A stretch of DNA of 64,000 bases from Trachythela sp. YZ-2020 (GCA_016169945.1 JADLSH010000344.1:1571419-1635418); one strand, 5' to 3'. Counted from the first letter of the stretch, positions 43,101 to 53,249 are shown. Notes: generated by a model from the letters alone, not told the origin. Numbers and translations: made by a program.

Positions 43101-46100
43101 TGGTCTTAACAGAATGTTTTGAACAATGTTTATTGTTGACAGCATTATATTTTACAATTATCAAATCTTCATTTTCAATGACTTACAGTACACATTTTCA
43201 ATTGAAAATCCATAAAAAATCCCTTTAATGATGTCAAAAACACTGCAAACTGAAATGTTTGCTGACAAGTAATGAAAACGCATAAGTGCATGAGTACTGT
43301 CTAGTTAAATTTAAATGAACATTTACAGCATAATTAACCTCAATACTTCTCTCCGTAGCTGCATTTATTTACTCTCTTTAGTTTTTATCAAATATTGAGC
43401 TTCATTATATTAACCCTACAAAATGATTTTCAAACACTTACTGTACATGGCTTTATTACATTTCAGTTGCGCCAAATGTGACATTCAATTGTTCCAGTAC
43501 CACCACGCTAAATGAAGGTAATGACTTCAGTTGTGTAGGCAGAGGTGAAGGTGGCAACCCCCCTGCAGACGTAACTTGGTATAAAGATGATGTCCAGATT
43601 GGTAAAACAGGAAAGGAAGAACAAACATTGACTCTCCCTGATATTGATGAAACAGACAGTGGAACTTACACATGTGTAGCCCAAAGCCACATCAATGCAA
43701 CGGATAAAAAATCAATTAAAGTAATAGTTCATTGTAAGTATGATTGATACTAAAAAGTCGTGCAAGTCAAACATTATACAGTATTTTCGCCCCAATTTAC
43801 AGAACGTTTGAATTTGGAAGCAAAAAATTTGATCTACTGCCTATAGAATATAACCTTTTTTAAATACATGCATACATGGATGGAGTGCGACCCTGTATAG
43901 CTGGCTATCAAAGATTGGAGGTAGATATAGCTGACAATTCAGATGAAATATTTTGGCATGCAATTATGTTAACATTGACCATGCTGGTGATATTGAAATA
44001 TGAATGTTAAAAGATATACTTATATCTATTTAGGATCTAACGGGAGGCAGTTGCCATAAACCTTTAGCAGTGTGTTCTATATGCATGATGAGATGCTAAA
44101 AATTCAGAAAATGTCCGCCACGTTATTTACTGTTTAGGTCGGTTCGTACTTCGATAATATTTTCCCTCGTTGCCAGGAGCATTGCTAGACGTTTGGTCTC
44201 AATCCGCTTGTAAGACCACAGGAAAATATATTTCCAGACATCCAGTACGAACCTACCAGCCTGTAAATATACTTTGAGTGTACTGTATATATTTTTTACC
44301 AATAATCAATATTATTCACAAACGAAAGCAATTATTTGCCTATTTTCATTAGTAACAAAGAGGTTTTGTTTCTTCACAGTTAAACCTAAGAATACAACCA
44401 TTACGTTTACACCAGAAAAAGCTGTCGTTAACGGCACAGTTAACATAACTTGTGAATCTAATGGTCTTCCTGAACCAAGTTATATCATAACCCATAATGG
44501 TACCGAGATCACTTCCAACAAGACGTATACCATAAATGATGTACAGTACAGTCACAATGGAACATATAAATGCATTGCAACGAATAAACTTGGAAGTGAT
44601 TCAGCTTCCGCTAATTTAACCGTCGTAGGTAAGATTAGATTTTTAGACGCATTTTCTTCGCCCATTCTATCACCGGAAAAACACATTTGGGAGGAACATG
44701 GAAAGGGAGACCTGGCAGTATTTACACGGGGGCGAGCTGTGTAATATATGCATAAATTTATTTAGTGAAGCGTCCAGGCTCCGTACACATGCAATATTTG
44801 CCTCTCCATAGGAACCTACTTCATGTATGCCTATTATTTTGTCCCGATAGACTTGGTTTTGGTTGAATGGCATGAATTACAGGCTTTAGGCATATACACG
44901 AAGTACTTGCCCTCCATTGCTATGATGTGAGACGGAATGCAGGGTTTTAGGACTGATATATACTATGCATGGTGCAATATATTAGCTGTTTTGTTATATC
45001 ACTTGGGAAATTCTTGATTATATACTATTACTGTACACAATCTGATATTTATTATTAACTCATTCCAAAGCTTGACTTGATTTCGCTGCAGCATAGAACG
45101 TAGTGTCGTCAGCAAACATATTGGCCGTGGTATGATTAGTAGTGAGGGGTAAATCATTAACAAATAGTAACAATAATAAAGGGCCCAAAATTGACCCTTG
45201 TGGAACACCCACATCCACAGGCATTTTATCTGACAGATGATTAGATCATTTTAATGACTTGATATATCCTCTTGATTACATTAATTGATATATCCTCTTG
45301 ATCAGGAACTGTTTAATTACCTTTTTCAAGAAAGGTTCGTTCAGAAATCTATTGTAATCATTCTATTTTCAATTGGTAAAATAGAACCAGAACCAACACA
45401 GAAACCAACAACGACATCAACAACGATACCAATAAAACCATCAACAACACAACCAGCATCAAGCACAAGCAAGAATATAATGATCCCTACGAATTCGACA
45501 GGATCAGGTATTATAAAATAACATGTTTTCTACGCGAGCTGTGATTGGTTAATACCCGTGCAGGATGAGACAATCATGTACGGAAAATTTTAGGCGCTTC
45601 GCGAGCTTTTTAACATGTCGGGAAATGCTGTTTTTTCTTTGTCGTTATTTTATAAAATAATTACCGAATGGTTTTCCGTGCAGGATTGTGTGATCCTAAC
45701 ACTTGGGATGTTGCTAGACTTTCTGAAAGTCTCGCAACATCCCGCGTGTTAGGATCACGCAATCCTGCACGGAAAACCATTCGGTAATCCTTTAACACGA
45801 CACCACCGTGTATTTTAACTTTATATATTTTCCATGTGAAGCAGCCAAATTACAGCTAAAGTTTGTTATCCGCCGTTTGGAAAGATAAAACGTGCAAAAA
45901 TAATTATATAATTTCTAGTAAATATTTAAATCTCTTGTACGAACCTTATTAAGAATTTTACTGATTATATGAAACCATCATCATGTAATACTGTCACTTC
46001 ATTTGGGAATGTTAAAAATGTTTAGCTGTTTCGCAGTAAGAGTTGATGGGGTAGGGGGTAGGGTGGAGTTTAATCCCATTTACCAAGCCAAACCGGCCTG

Positions 46101-49100
46101 TGGTCCAAATCCCGTTTTTCCAGTGGAAAAATAGGCAAATCCTAAGTTCCTGTTCTACTCCTTCGTGACCCTTCTGTAAGTATCTGATGGTAGTGTGTCT
46201 TCTGCTGTAAAGTACTTTACATTACTTTGGTCAGCTGCATGTGTAGTTTTTTGACATGTACATTTTAATATGATATGGTATTGTATTGTTCATTAGCATG
46301 GGAAGGGAAATTTGCAATAGCTTCTATTTGATAATAGCATTGCTTCAAGTGCAAATATACGGGACAAAACGCACCAGTGTCAATGAGTTTATAAAAGACT
46401 GACAAAAATACTCGAGTTCGAAGGACAATTTGAGGTATTTTGAAAACGCTTGTGTGTGTGTGAACCATTTTTTCCATTTTAAGAATTGACTAAAGACATT
46501 TGCACTAAATTACTTTTGGTACTATAAATTACATTTATATACCACTGTGTTACAATAACTGCTCTTGAGTCTTGGCCTCAAATTATGAATGTTTTTCATG
46601 TATAATATTAACCCCCATTAGTCTGCATGACCCTAAGCTTGAGGAGTATAATTGTCTGCCGTTAGGCAGAGTAAAATAGAAAAGTATGGTGCATTAGGGG
46701 GCATTGTGGCCTAATCGGTTAAGGGGGAAACCCTTACTAGATTTACCTTTATTTGTTTTAGGCGGTACAACCACAGATGATGATGACGACGATGGTGGAA
46801 TAAACATTGGTCTCATTGTAGGAATAATTGTTGGTGTGTTGGTGTTGGTGGTGATTGTTGTTGGTGTGGTATATTACTGTAAATCAAAAGGAAGTAAGTT
46901 ATTTCATAAAACGTAGGCAGCTTAGGCCAAAAATGTTTCTGGTCAGTGGTTTGTTTTTTCCATCTCTTTTCTTAAGAGTTAATATGGAGGCGCTTTTTTC
47001 AGAAATGGGTGAGAGTTTATAGTGAGTTTTTATGCTTTTATTATTATAAGGAATCGCCAAAACCGTCTAAATAGAATAAATGTCAATGCAAAAATTAGTC
47101 AATGCAAAAATTGTTTTTGATAGTCGCACAAAAACGTTGACGCGCGCAGTTAAAAATAACCCGCGTGTTGACCAAAAAGAGAATATTTTTACGCCTTAAG
47201 TTCAATCGAAAAATTCATAACAAATACGTTTGTGGTGATTTTTATGGCTGAGGGGCTGTTTATATGCGGCACAGCCCGGTAAGCGATATCGATCTTGATG
47301 TGTAATTATTTTTATAGTTAAATTGCTTTGGGCATGGACACCCGGGTTGCCGAGATCCCACTTGAGAAAGGCGAGATCTCGGTTACCGCGGGATGAAAAT
47401 TTCCCCATATAAACACCTCGGTTACCCGGGATGAAATTACAAAGGCAAAGAGATGCCGCTGCTAGTTATTGCTTTAGAAACTGTCAAAATAACTCATTTG
47501 TCCCGGCAATTAAGCGGGATGAAATTTTCTGATATAAACACGAGTTGTAATTCATCTCGCTTGCAGTTCTGCGTTGCTTACCAGCCCGGTTCTAGATAAC
47601 CCTATTTCTTAACCTATATAACCTATTATTTACTTGTATTGACCCATGTTAACCTAGATATAACCTATTCTTAACCTATTCCCAACCCTATTCCTTAAGT
47701 AGTCCTGTCCTCTTACAAGCAACATTTCGTTAACTATAATTATTTTGTACAAACACGGCCCCTCATGTTGTCTTTATTATAGTTATTGATTTCTTATTTA
47801 ATAAACCATCCTGTGACTCAATGTTTTTATCTTTTGTTATTTTAGATGGTGGGAAAAGGTAGGTTAATTTTTCCATTTAAAGCTTTGTTTGTAAAGTTTT
47901 ATAACCCTTAAGTATTTTTAATTATTATTATACTTATTATTAGCATGACAAAATTACTGGATGCTGATTGGTTGAGAGGAGTACAATTATTTCATTAATT
48001 GTACTGCAGTACAATTAATGATTTTCCCAAAAGAAACAAAATGGCGGAAATTTTGTCATGCTAATAATAAACAAGTAATCATGCGATGTTGCTTGTATAA
48101 TTATGGATTAATAGTACTCGTGATGTTTGAAAATGTTGCCAAATTGGACTCGCCCCGGCGGCTCGTCCAATTTTGGCAAAATTTCCAAACATCACTCGTA
48201 CTATTAATCCCTAATTGTACTCGCCATCGCATGATAACCTATACTTATTATATTTATCCAAGGTGCCCATGTCTCCGAAGAGTTTTTCAATGGGGGCCCT
48301 GTCGCAGAGTTTTTTAATGACATGGACCAGTGGTCCCAGTGTTCGCTATTTTTTCGACCCGTGACTTTCACAAGCGTACAGAAAGTAGTCTCTCTTTAAA
48401 CCTTCCTCCCTCTCCCAAACCGCGTACATTTGTCATTAACCCCATCATTTCATTAAGTTATTCTTACCATTCCACTCATAAATATTCATTATTTGTACAA
48501 TGCCTGTTGCTGTGTTATTTTAGAGGAAATGCAAATGTGAACCCAGGTAGCGGCGGAGTTATTGTAAACCACTACGAGCTAGATGACAATGAACAACTCG
48601 CCGGAGGTGATAACGCCTACGATACAGTGAACCCATCCTTTAGTGATGGAGCGTCCGGAAGTAAAGGCAAGCCCCCTGAAAATACTCTCCCCCCTGTGTA
48701 TGCCGCAGTGGATAAGGAAAACAGACAAGGAAACCCGGTATGTGAAGGTGGAATTGTACCGTAGGTTCATTGGCATATTGAAAAAATATTTTTAGAAAAT
48801 GATCTATTGTGGAGCACGGATGGAAGATGCGGGTAGCGCGCTGCCCCTTACTGCTGAGGTCAGCCTGCTACGGTGGGTCGAGGGTAAGGCATTTACTTGG
48901 GTTGGGTAACTTTGCTGTGATTGAAAACTTGTGTAAGTTGAGTTTTGTTGGCATGAGTTAGGAAGCCATGGAGCGACGCTTCCTCCAAAGTCTAAGGGGC
49001 TAACTCCAAATTCAAAATGTGCGCTTCAAAACTTAGTTGAATTAAGAATTGTGGAATTACATACCAACTTCAAAAATAAGCTACGGGTCTTCAACAAGAA

Positions 49101-50150
49101 CTTCGACGTTTCGAGTGAAGGCCCTTCGTCTGGATGTGTTAAATAGTGTTAAACTATTAAACTAATTTTTAAAAATTTAATAGTGTTAAAATATTAAACT
49201 AATTTTTAAAAATTTGATAGTGTTAAACTATGAAAAGTTATAGTGTTTCACTATTAAACTTCCAGACGAAGGGCCTTCGCTCGAAACGTCGAAGTTCTTG
49301 TTGAACTTTTCAGGTAGATTGATCCTAATTCCTGAAGACCCTATAGACGCTACCTGCACTGACGCCGTATGTTCAACTTCAAAATCACGTGGAGGCAGTG
49401 GAGCTTGGAGTTACTGGCCGCACCGGCATAGCCTAACTCCATTCGAAGAGATTTACGTCCACAAAAATAATATCCACAGCCATGTTGGTTGGTTATTTTC
49501 TGTGCTTCGAAAGTTTTTCTCCTGGTCCTCCGCTTTTCCTTCCTCACTAAAAACTAACCTTTAAGCCTTAGTTGCGTCAGGTGCAGTGTAATTTATCGTG
49601 ATTTATTATATAAAGTATAGTGCTTTATAGAGATTTCGAGCACTGATAAAACTGATAATCTCACACGTGAGATTATTTATGATAATCTCACATGTGAAAA
49701 ATATCGCTTTTAAAGTTTATGAAAATGGATATTTTATTTTATTTTGTTTGAAAAGACTGTCCTTTATATAATAAACAGAAAAATACATGGATGCTTGGAA
49801 ATACCAGATTTATTTCTCGTGTTGAACATGATATCTCGCTCGTTCGCTGCGCTCACTCGTGAGATATCATGTTCAACACTCGTAATAAGTAAATCTGGTA
49901 TTTCCGCGCACCCATGTATTATTCTCTATTAAATAGATTATATAATTACTACGACAATTCCGAGACAACGAGTTTTTCTTGGTTCTCAAGAGTGTCTTAT
50001 ATTTTGCAGTTATATGCATCACTCGACACAGCTGCGCTGCAGTCAGGTGGTTCGAAAAAGAAACGTGATGAAACTCGCACTCCTCCCAGTGAATATGCGA
50101 GTATCGACTTTGACAAGATCGGGAAGACGCCGAAAAGTGATCAAGTGTGA
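40112..50150 (+). CDS. Receptor B: IgSF receptor with tyrosine-motif tail
   Basis: Nine coding exons: 40112-40172, 40977-41303, 43467-43733, 44380-44628, 45385-45507, 46762-46893, 47846-47858, 48524-48737 and 50010-50150; 1527 nt, 508 aa. Order: signal peptide (1-21), Cys-less V-set-like domain (22-130), two Ig domains (130-302), Thr/Pro/Ser-rich stalk (302-342), six Asp, TM helix (about 356-382), and a cytoplasmic tail of about 120 residues. Tail tyrosines are YELD (408), YDTV (423), YAAV (450), YASL (464) and SEYASI (491); the last fits the ITIM consensus, and 450/464 form a pair with a 10-residue gap, ITAM-like. It probably signals through SH2-domain proteins from the plasma membrane. The plan resembles Hydractinia Alr proteins with ITIM/ITAM motifs; homology and role are inferred. 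Confidence 0.85.
40977..41303 (+). CDS. Receptor B exon 2: Cys-less V-set-like domain
   Basis: Identical in sequence, as read by eye, to receptor A exon 2, including the GC-type donor AG|GCAAGT. The domain lacks both canonical cysteines but keeps a C-strand-like Trp and the DxGxY-like ERYNGTY. Such Cys-less V-set domains have been reported in cnidarian Alr proteins. Confidence 0.82.
41620..42935 (-). pseudogene. Ty3/Gypsy relic in receptor B intron 2, with internal duplication
   Basis: Same relic as in receptor A intron 2 ([33 protein letters not shown] on the minus strand). In addition a segment of about 250 bp is tandemly duplicated (42050-42270 and 42290-42540). The second copy is more complete and shows NLLCDFSDDFSKASHELGRT, the usual sequence before the RT linker. 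A poly(C) run at 41874-41885 marks a small rearrangement. The protease end is truncated compared with receptor A. Confidence 0.8.
43467..43733 (+). CDS. Receptor B exon 3: Ig domain 2
   Basis: 89 codons, acceptor ATTTCAG, donor GTAAGT, phase 1. Strand signatures are VTFNCSS, FSCVGRG, VTWYKDD and DSGTYTCVAQSH. The same length as the receptor A exon, but about half the residues differ, in sharp contrast to the identical preceding exon. Sequons include NCS and NAT. Confidence 0.87.
44135..44255. mobile_element. Short inverted-repeat element in receptor B intron 3
   Basis: The ends TAGGTCGGTTCGTACT and AGTACGAACCTA are inverted, with further pairing of AATATTTTCC and GGAAAATATA words inside. About 120 bp, no coding capacity, target-site duplication unclear. 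Not seen in receptor A. Confidence 0.6.
44380..44628 (+). CDS. Receptor B exon 4: Ig domain 3
   Basis: 83 codons, acceptor TTCTTCACAG, donor GTAAGA, phase 1. B strand VNITCES, C strand EPSYIITHNG without Trp, F strand HNGTYKCIATN. Sequons are frequent (NTT, NGT, NIT, NKT, NLT), suggesting heavy glycosylation near the membrane-proximal end. Confidence 0.87.
45057..45225 (-). pseudogene. LINE reverse transcriptase fragment in receptor B intron
   Basis: On the minus strand one open frame reads VGVPQGSILGPLLLLLFVND and then MFADDTTFYAAAKSS, the RT motifs around the catalytic Asp pair of a CR1/jockey-like LINE. Only about 55 codons are recognisable. It is a 5'- and 3'-truncated relic and differs from LINEs A and B. 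Confidence 0.8.
45385..45507 (+). CDS. Receptor B exon 5: Thr/Pro-rich stalk
   Basis: 41 codons, acceptor GTAAAATAG, donor GTATTA, phase 1. EPEPTQKPTTTSTTIPIKP is followed by more Ser/Thr, a mucin-like composition expected to be O-glycosylated and extended. The acceptor has a weak pyrimidine tract (TTCTATTTTC about 15 bases upstream). It is symmetrical in phase, so skipping it keeps the frame and would give a receptor A-like ectodomain. No equivalent exon is seen in receptor A. Confidence 0.75.
45661..45787. mobile_element. Near-perfect palindrome in receptor B intron 5
   Basis: Arms of about 63 bp (TTACCGAATGGTTTTCCGTG..GACTTTC and complement) with almost no loop and few mismatches. CAGGATTG(T/C)G(T/C)GATCCTAACA forms further inner symmetry. 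The form is that of a foldback MITE; an upstream related half-site lies at 45583-45600 (GTACGGAAAATTTTAGG). Confidence 0.75.
46608..46722. mobile_element. TTAA-type MITE upstream of the TM exon
   Basis: Begins TTAACCCCCATTAGTCTGCA and ends GCCTAATCGGTTAA. It is at the same place relative to the transmembrane exon as the 84-bp copy in receptor A. Its internal AGAGTAAAATAGAAAAGTAT and GTCTGCCGTTAGGCAG words match the family at 6498-6910 in reverse. Confidence 0.65.
46762..46893 (+). CDS. Receptor B exon 6: acidic run and TM helix
   Basis: 44 codons, acceptor TTTGTTTTAG, donor GTAAGT, phase 1. GGTTT and six Asp precede GGINIG and a helix of Ile, Val, Leu and Gly (IGLIVGIIVGVLVLVVIVVG) ending YYCKSKG. 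GxxxG spacing may support helix packing. A basic KSK stop-transfer signal follows. Confidence 0.87.
47230..47600. repeat. Probable DNA element with GGGCTGTTTATATG end
   Basis: GAGGGGCTGTTTATATGCGG at the left and CATATAAACACC and GATATAAACACG in reverse further right, with repeated GGTTACC(C)GGGATGAAAT words. It looks like a composite of inverted repeats, but ends and target duplication are not certain. Followed at 47600-47700 by degenerate TAACCTAT units. Confidence 0.4.
47846..47858 (+). CDS. Receptor B exon 7: 13-nt microexon
   Basis: ATGGTGGGAAAAG between a TTATTTTAG acceptor and a GTAGGT donor. It changes the phase from 1 to 2 and encodes NGGK plus part of Arg. It is required to join the transmembrane exon (phase 1) in frame with the tail exon (phase 2 entry). 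Skipping it would shift the frame. Confidence 0.7.
47941..48233. mobile_element. Two adjacent palindromic elements in receptor B intron 7
   Basis: TAGCATGACAAAATT..AATTTTGTCATGCTA closes one inverted repeat (47941-48063). ATGCGATGTTGCTTGTATAA.. and its imperfect complement ..TACTCGCCATCGCAT close the next (about 48080-48233), with CCAAATTGGACTCG / GCTCGTCCAATTTTGG in its core. They have no coding capacity. Confidence 0.6.
48524..48737 (+). CDS. Receptor B exon 8: cytoplasmic tail, first part
   Basis: Acceptor TTATTTTAG, donor CCG|GTATGT, entry phase 2 and exit phase 0. Encodes residues 391-462 with tyrosine sites HYELD, AYDTVNPSF and VYAAVDK. NPSF resembles an NPxF/Y internalisation or PTB-binding site. 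The segment is Gly-, Ser- and Asn-rich and probably unstructured. Without the splice the frame would stop 10 codons past the donor. Confidence 0.82.
49085..49315. mobile_element. Inverted-repeat element with CGAAGGCCCTTCG arms
   Basis: The left arm ACAAGAACTTCGACGTTTCG.. GAAGGCCCTTCGTCTGGA and the right arm TCCAGACGAAGGGCCTTCGC..CGAAGTTCTTGTTGAAC are inverted. The centre is a set of imperfect repeats of TTAATAGTGTTAAA. A degraded relative lies at 24250-24380. It has no coding capacity and sits in the last intron of receptor B. Confidence 0.7.
49601..49929. mobile_element. Dispersed element with palindromic core, copy 2
   Basis: Nearly identical to 24732-25050, in the same orientation, and located 80 bp upstream of the final receptor B exon. 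Since unit 1 has no copy at either place, both insertions probably followed the duplication. Confidence 0.75.
50010..50150 (+). CDS. Receptor B exon 9: tail end with YASL and ITIM SEYASI
   Basis: Acceptor TATTTTGCAG, phase 0, then 46 codons to TGA. It begins LYASLDTAALQ, has a basic SKKKR cluster, and PPSEYASIDFDKIGK near the end. SEYASI fits the S/I/V/L-x-Y-x-x-I/V/L inhibitory consensus. The exon could equally be skipped to give a shorter tail that ends in the retained intron; the message evidence is lacking. Confidence 0.8.
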   Translation, partial: LYASLDTAALQSGGSKKKRDETRTPPSEYASIDFDKIGKTPKSDQV

Positions 50151-51400
50151 ACAGAACTGCGGATGGCGAACAGTAAGTGTGTTTCGGATCGAAAATAATA
50201 GCACATTACGCATGTAGGACGACAACGACGACCGAAAACAATGACCGGAAGCTTATTGTACAGACGCTAACTAAACTGGCACCACACGTTCAAGATATTG
50301 ACCCAAAACAAACTCCTAATATTTATTGTCAATCGGTATGAATTTGAGGAGTGAGACAGGGGGCTTTTATGGTTGAGATGAATTCTACTGAGCCAATTTA
50401 CTGAGTACCACTTTTACGTACACAAGACGTAAAAATTCGTGGTTTGCCAGTTTAAACAGGGCGAGGGCCACACTTAGAACACCCATGAGACTGGAGCTTT
50501 TATACTTAAGATGAATTCTACTGAGCCAATTTGCTGAGTACCACTTCTTTACCCATACACAAGACGTAAAAGATTGTGGCTTACCATTAGAAACAGAGCG
50601 AGGGCGACTCCGTAGGATTTAATTACTCATTTCTTTTCTAAACTAAAATGAATTTCATTATATTAAAGCCGTCTTTAATAATGACCTATATATATCCATT
50701 TACGATCCAGTGATCAGAGTATCAGACTGTTCCATTGTCTTTTCATTGTTTTGAAAATCCCACTGTTTTCTATGCCATCCAGTCACTCATTCAGCTATGT
50801 TAGCGTCCTGCAAAGGCCTTTTCTATACAAATGTGGTGTTGAATGAGCTGCATAAACATTAAATCTTTATCGTTTTATATCTTAAGGTTTTCCCAGTTCA
50901 AAATCATATTTAAGAAGACAATTAGCATCTTATTTTTCTCCAATTAATATTGGCGTATGCATAATAGTGTCTACCATGCAGTTGCCACAAACAAGCAAAA
51001 TTAACCCGACATGGCAAAAATTTGTTGTTTAAATAGACACTTCCCGAATTTGCTGGCTGGCAAAGAAAACTGCGTATTTACAAAATATATTTGAGGTTGT
51101 TCTCACTATATTTTCTTCGCGTTTTGCTCATGAATTATTTATTAATTTGAAAAATATTTCACTTCACCTGTGCTTTTATTTTATAGGAAAGGTGTTCTTT
51201 GGGGTGTTGTATATTGCACAATAGATTTTAATACGTGCTGTAGTTTAGAGTTCTCGATGAGTGCATGAACACAGATTAAAGTAGTTTTTCAATACATTTT
51301 CTAATTTTTCAGTGCGAAAATATTCGTACTGTTGTTATGCATTATTTGTAGTGGACAAGTAGTAAGCAGGGTATTATAGAAAATATTTTTCAAACAAATA
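50151..51400 (+). other. Probable 3' UTR of receptor B and spacer
   Basis: A tandem duplication of about 125 bp with GATGAATTCTACTGAGCCAA..ACACAAGACGTAAAA lies at about 50345-50470 and 50480-50600. No AATAAA is close to the stop codon; an ATTAAA lies near 50663. At 50244-50295, GGAAGCTTATTGTACAGACG..CTGGCACCACACGTTCAAG resembles 57963-58020 just before the WD40 exon. Confidence 0.4.
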
Positions 51401-51401
51401 T

Positions 51402-51751
51402 CAGGGTTCGTACGAAACTTGAAAGTCCTTCAATTCTTCTTGCTTTAGTTTTTGGATACTGTATTTTCTGAAATTTGTCTGTATGTAGCACGATTGTACA
51501 AGCTTGCACGCTGCCGTGAACGTCAGTGACAAGAAGTCAAAACATTGATTAGTTTAGCTCAGCTAATCAGTTGTACAATTAACCAACCTTGAATTTAACA
51601 AATCAGCGCATGCCGTTTGAAGCGAAATACGTAGGTGGCCTGGGACTAGTAATTAAATATTCAAAATGGCGGTTTGAAAGATAGTCTACATGGCCTGGAA
51701 AGTCCTTAAAACGTCCTTGAATATTATTCTTCCTGGCCTGTACGAACCCTG
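51402..51751. mobile_element. hAT-like MITE, TIR CAGGGTTCGTACGAA
   Basis: The ends CAGGGTTCGTACGAAACTTG and ..GGCCTGTACGAACCCTG are inverted, with GAAAGTCCTT words inside both. The flanks share AAATAT but not a perfect 8-bp duplication. No coding capacity. Confidence 0.7.
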
Positions 51752-51936
51752 AAATATTAAGCTGGGTATAAATAGTAAGCTAAGAAAGAGTTGTCCTAAT
51801 TTAGTCTAAGAGCCTCATACCAAGTCTGAGGTTTTCCCTGAAGTTTTTCATCTTCGCAATGTTGGCCAAGCCAACAACTTTTCAAGTTAGCGCATAATTG
51901 AGATACGAGTTTCACAGTATCAGTAAACACTATAGA

Positions 51937-52172
51937 CACAGAATAGGAAATGACCAGAAAGGCCACTCAGCAGTGCAACGTGACCCCCTATTTTTATGCA
52001 GTTATCTGGTCAGAATAATGGCGGACCAGCCAGTTCAGCGTGTTTATTGGCCAGAAAATGCAATTGACTGGCTAGAATAATGGTAATGGACATGCGTAAT
52101 GCGACATGCGCAGCGTCAAAAACTTCAAAGGTTCGGCCTCAAGTGGCCCTTCTAGTCATTTCCTATTCTATG
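51937..52172. mobile_element. 7-bp-TSD MITE family, copy 4 (reverse)
   Basis: 236 bp, ends CACAGAATAGGAAATGACCA and complement CATAGAATAGGAAATGACTA, with a perfect 7-bp duplication CTATAGA. It is in reverse orientation to copies 1 and 3. Confidence 0.88.
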
Positions 52173-52479
52173 CTATAGATTGTGTTTCCTCGTTTAAAGG
52201 ATTCGTGTCGGGGTCATGCTTTGCGGGCTTTTGGTATTGTTTTTATTTTACCCAACAGCAACAAATAACGATAAAAACTGACACCTTGTTTGGTACATTT
52301 CCAATAAGAATCAGATAAAAGGAGCAAGGATTACAAAGAATGGTTTAAATATATGACGGATTATAAAAGCTTTTCCAGATCTCATCTAGATGACCTAAAA
52401 AGTGGTGGTGACCCCAATTCCTGGTGGCAGGAATTTGAGCCCGCAATACCTTGGTGTGGCACTAATCCTTTAAGTTAGG

Positions 52480-52845
52480 CTGTTGTGGTATATTGACATA
52501 TCGATAATGATCGATAAGCATGTTCGGTATTTTTGGTATTGAGCATTCATGGCTGTATAAAAAGAAGATAAATTCCTTATTTTCACTTAGAATATGTCAA
52601 ATTTATTGGTGTAAAATGTGCCAAGTTGTCACTTAACTATGTGAGAAACGCAAATGTGCACGCCTTGGTACTGTTTGGAAATGTGTCAGTGTATTGTCCA
52701 ACTAGTTCGGCGAAAGTTCATCGATGCACAAATGACTATATTATCGATTACTGAAATGTCGATATTATCGATTACTGAAATATCGATATTGTCGATGCAC
52801 CGTATTTCGATATCGGTTTTCGGTATTTTTTAATACCTCCATAGC
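52480..52845. repeat. ATCGATA-rich probable MITE
   Basis: Repeated TATCGATTACTGAAAT(A/G)TCGATATT words at 52738-52795 and an inverted-looking TTCGGTATTTTTGGTATTG / CGGTTTTCGGTATTTTTTAA pair near the two ends. Ends are not precise and no duplication was fixed. Confidence 0.35.
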
Positions 52846-53249
52846 CTAGTTTCTGTAAACAGTAGCATTTTCGAAACACGAAAACCAGCAATAACATTTT
52901 CTGTAATATCAATATGTATATGATTTATTGCATGCTTTAATTAGCCAGTTTTATAGCAAAATTAATTTAGTAAAATTGGTCAATAATTGTTACGCCAATT
53001 AAAAAAACCTTCGTTAAGCCACGGGGCGTGTGCTTTCTATATGATTGTAACGAATTGAATGATATAATTATGTGAGTATCGTAGATACATCGGGGATTGA
53101 TGTAATTCATTAATTAGTAAATATATTATACTGTATATCAACGCATATAATGTAAAGATGTTGTAACATGGTTAATTCAAATATATATTGATCATCCAAT
53201 ATAACTGGGTGGAATATTCTATTTGGCAAGAAAAGAAACTCAAAAAATC

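Larger units (their letters stand above)
21655..50150 (+). repeat. Segmental duplication unit 2 (contains receptor B)
   Basis: Same order of blocks as unit 1 but enlarged by insertions: a hAT-like element at 21764-22982, a series of MITEs at 24732-33915, LINEs at 34434-39487 and MITEs within the introns. The right limit is set here at the receptor B stop codon for convenience; similarity to unit 1 is clear only up to the transmembrane exon. Confidence 0.8.
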
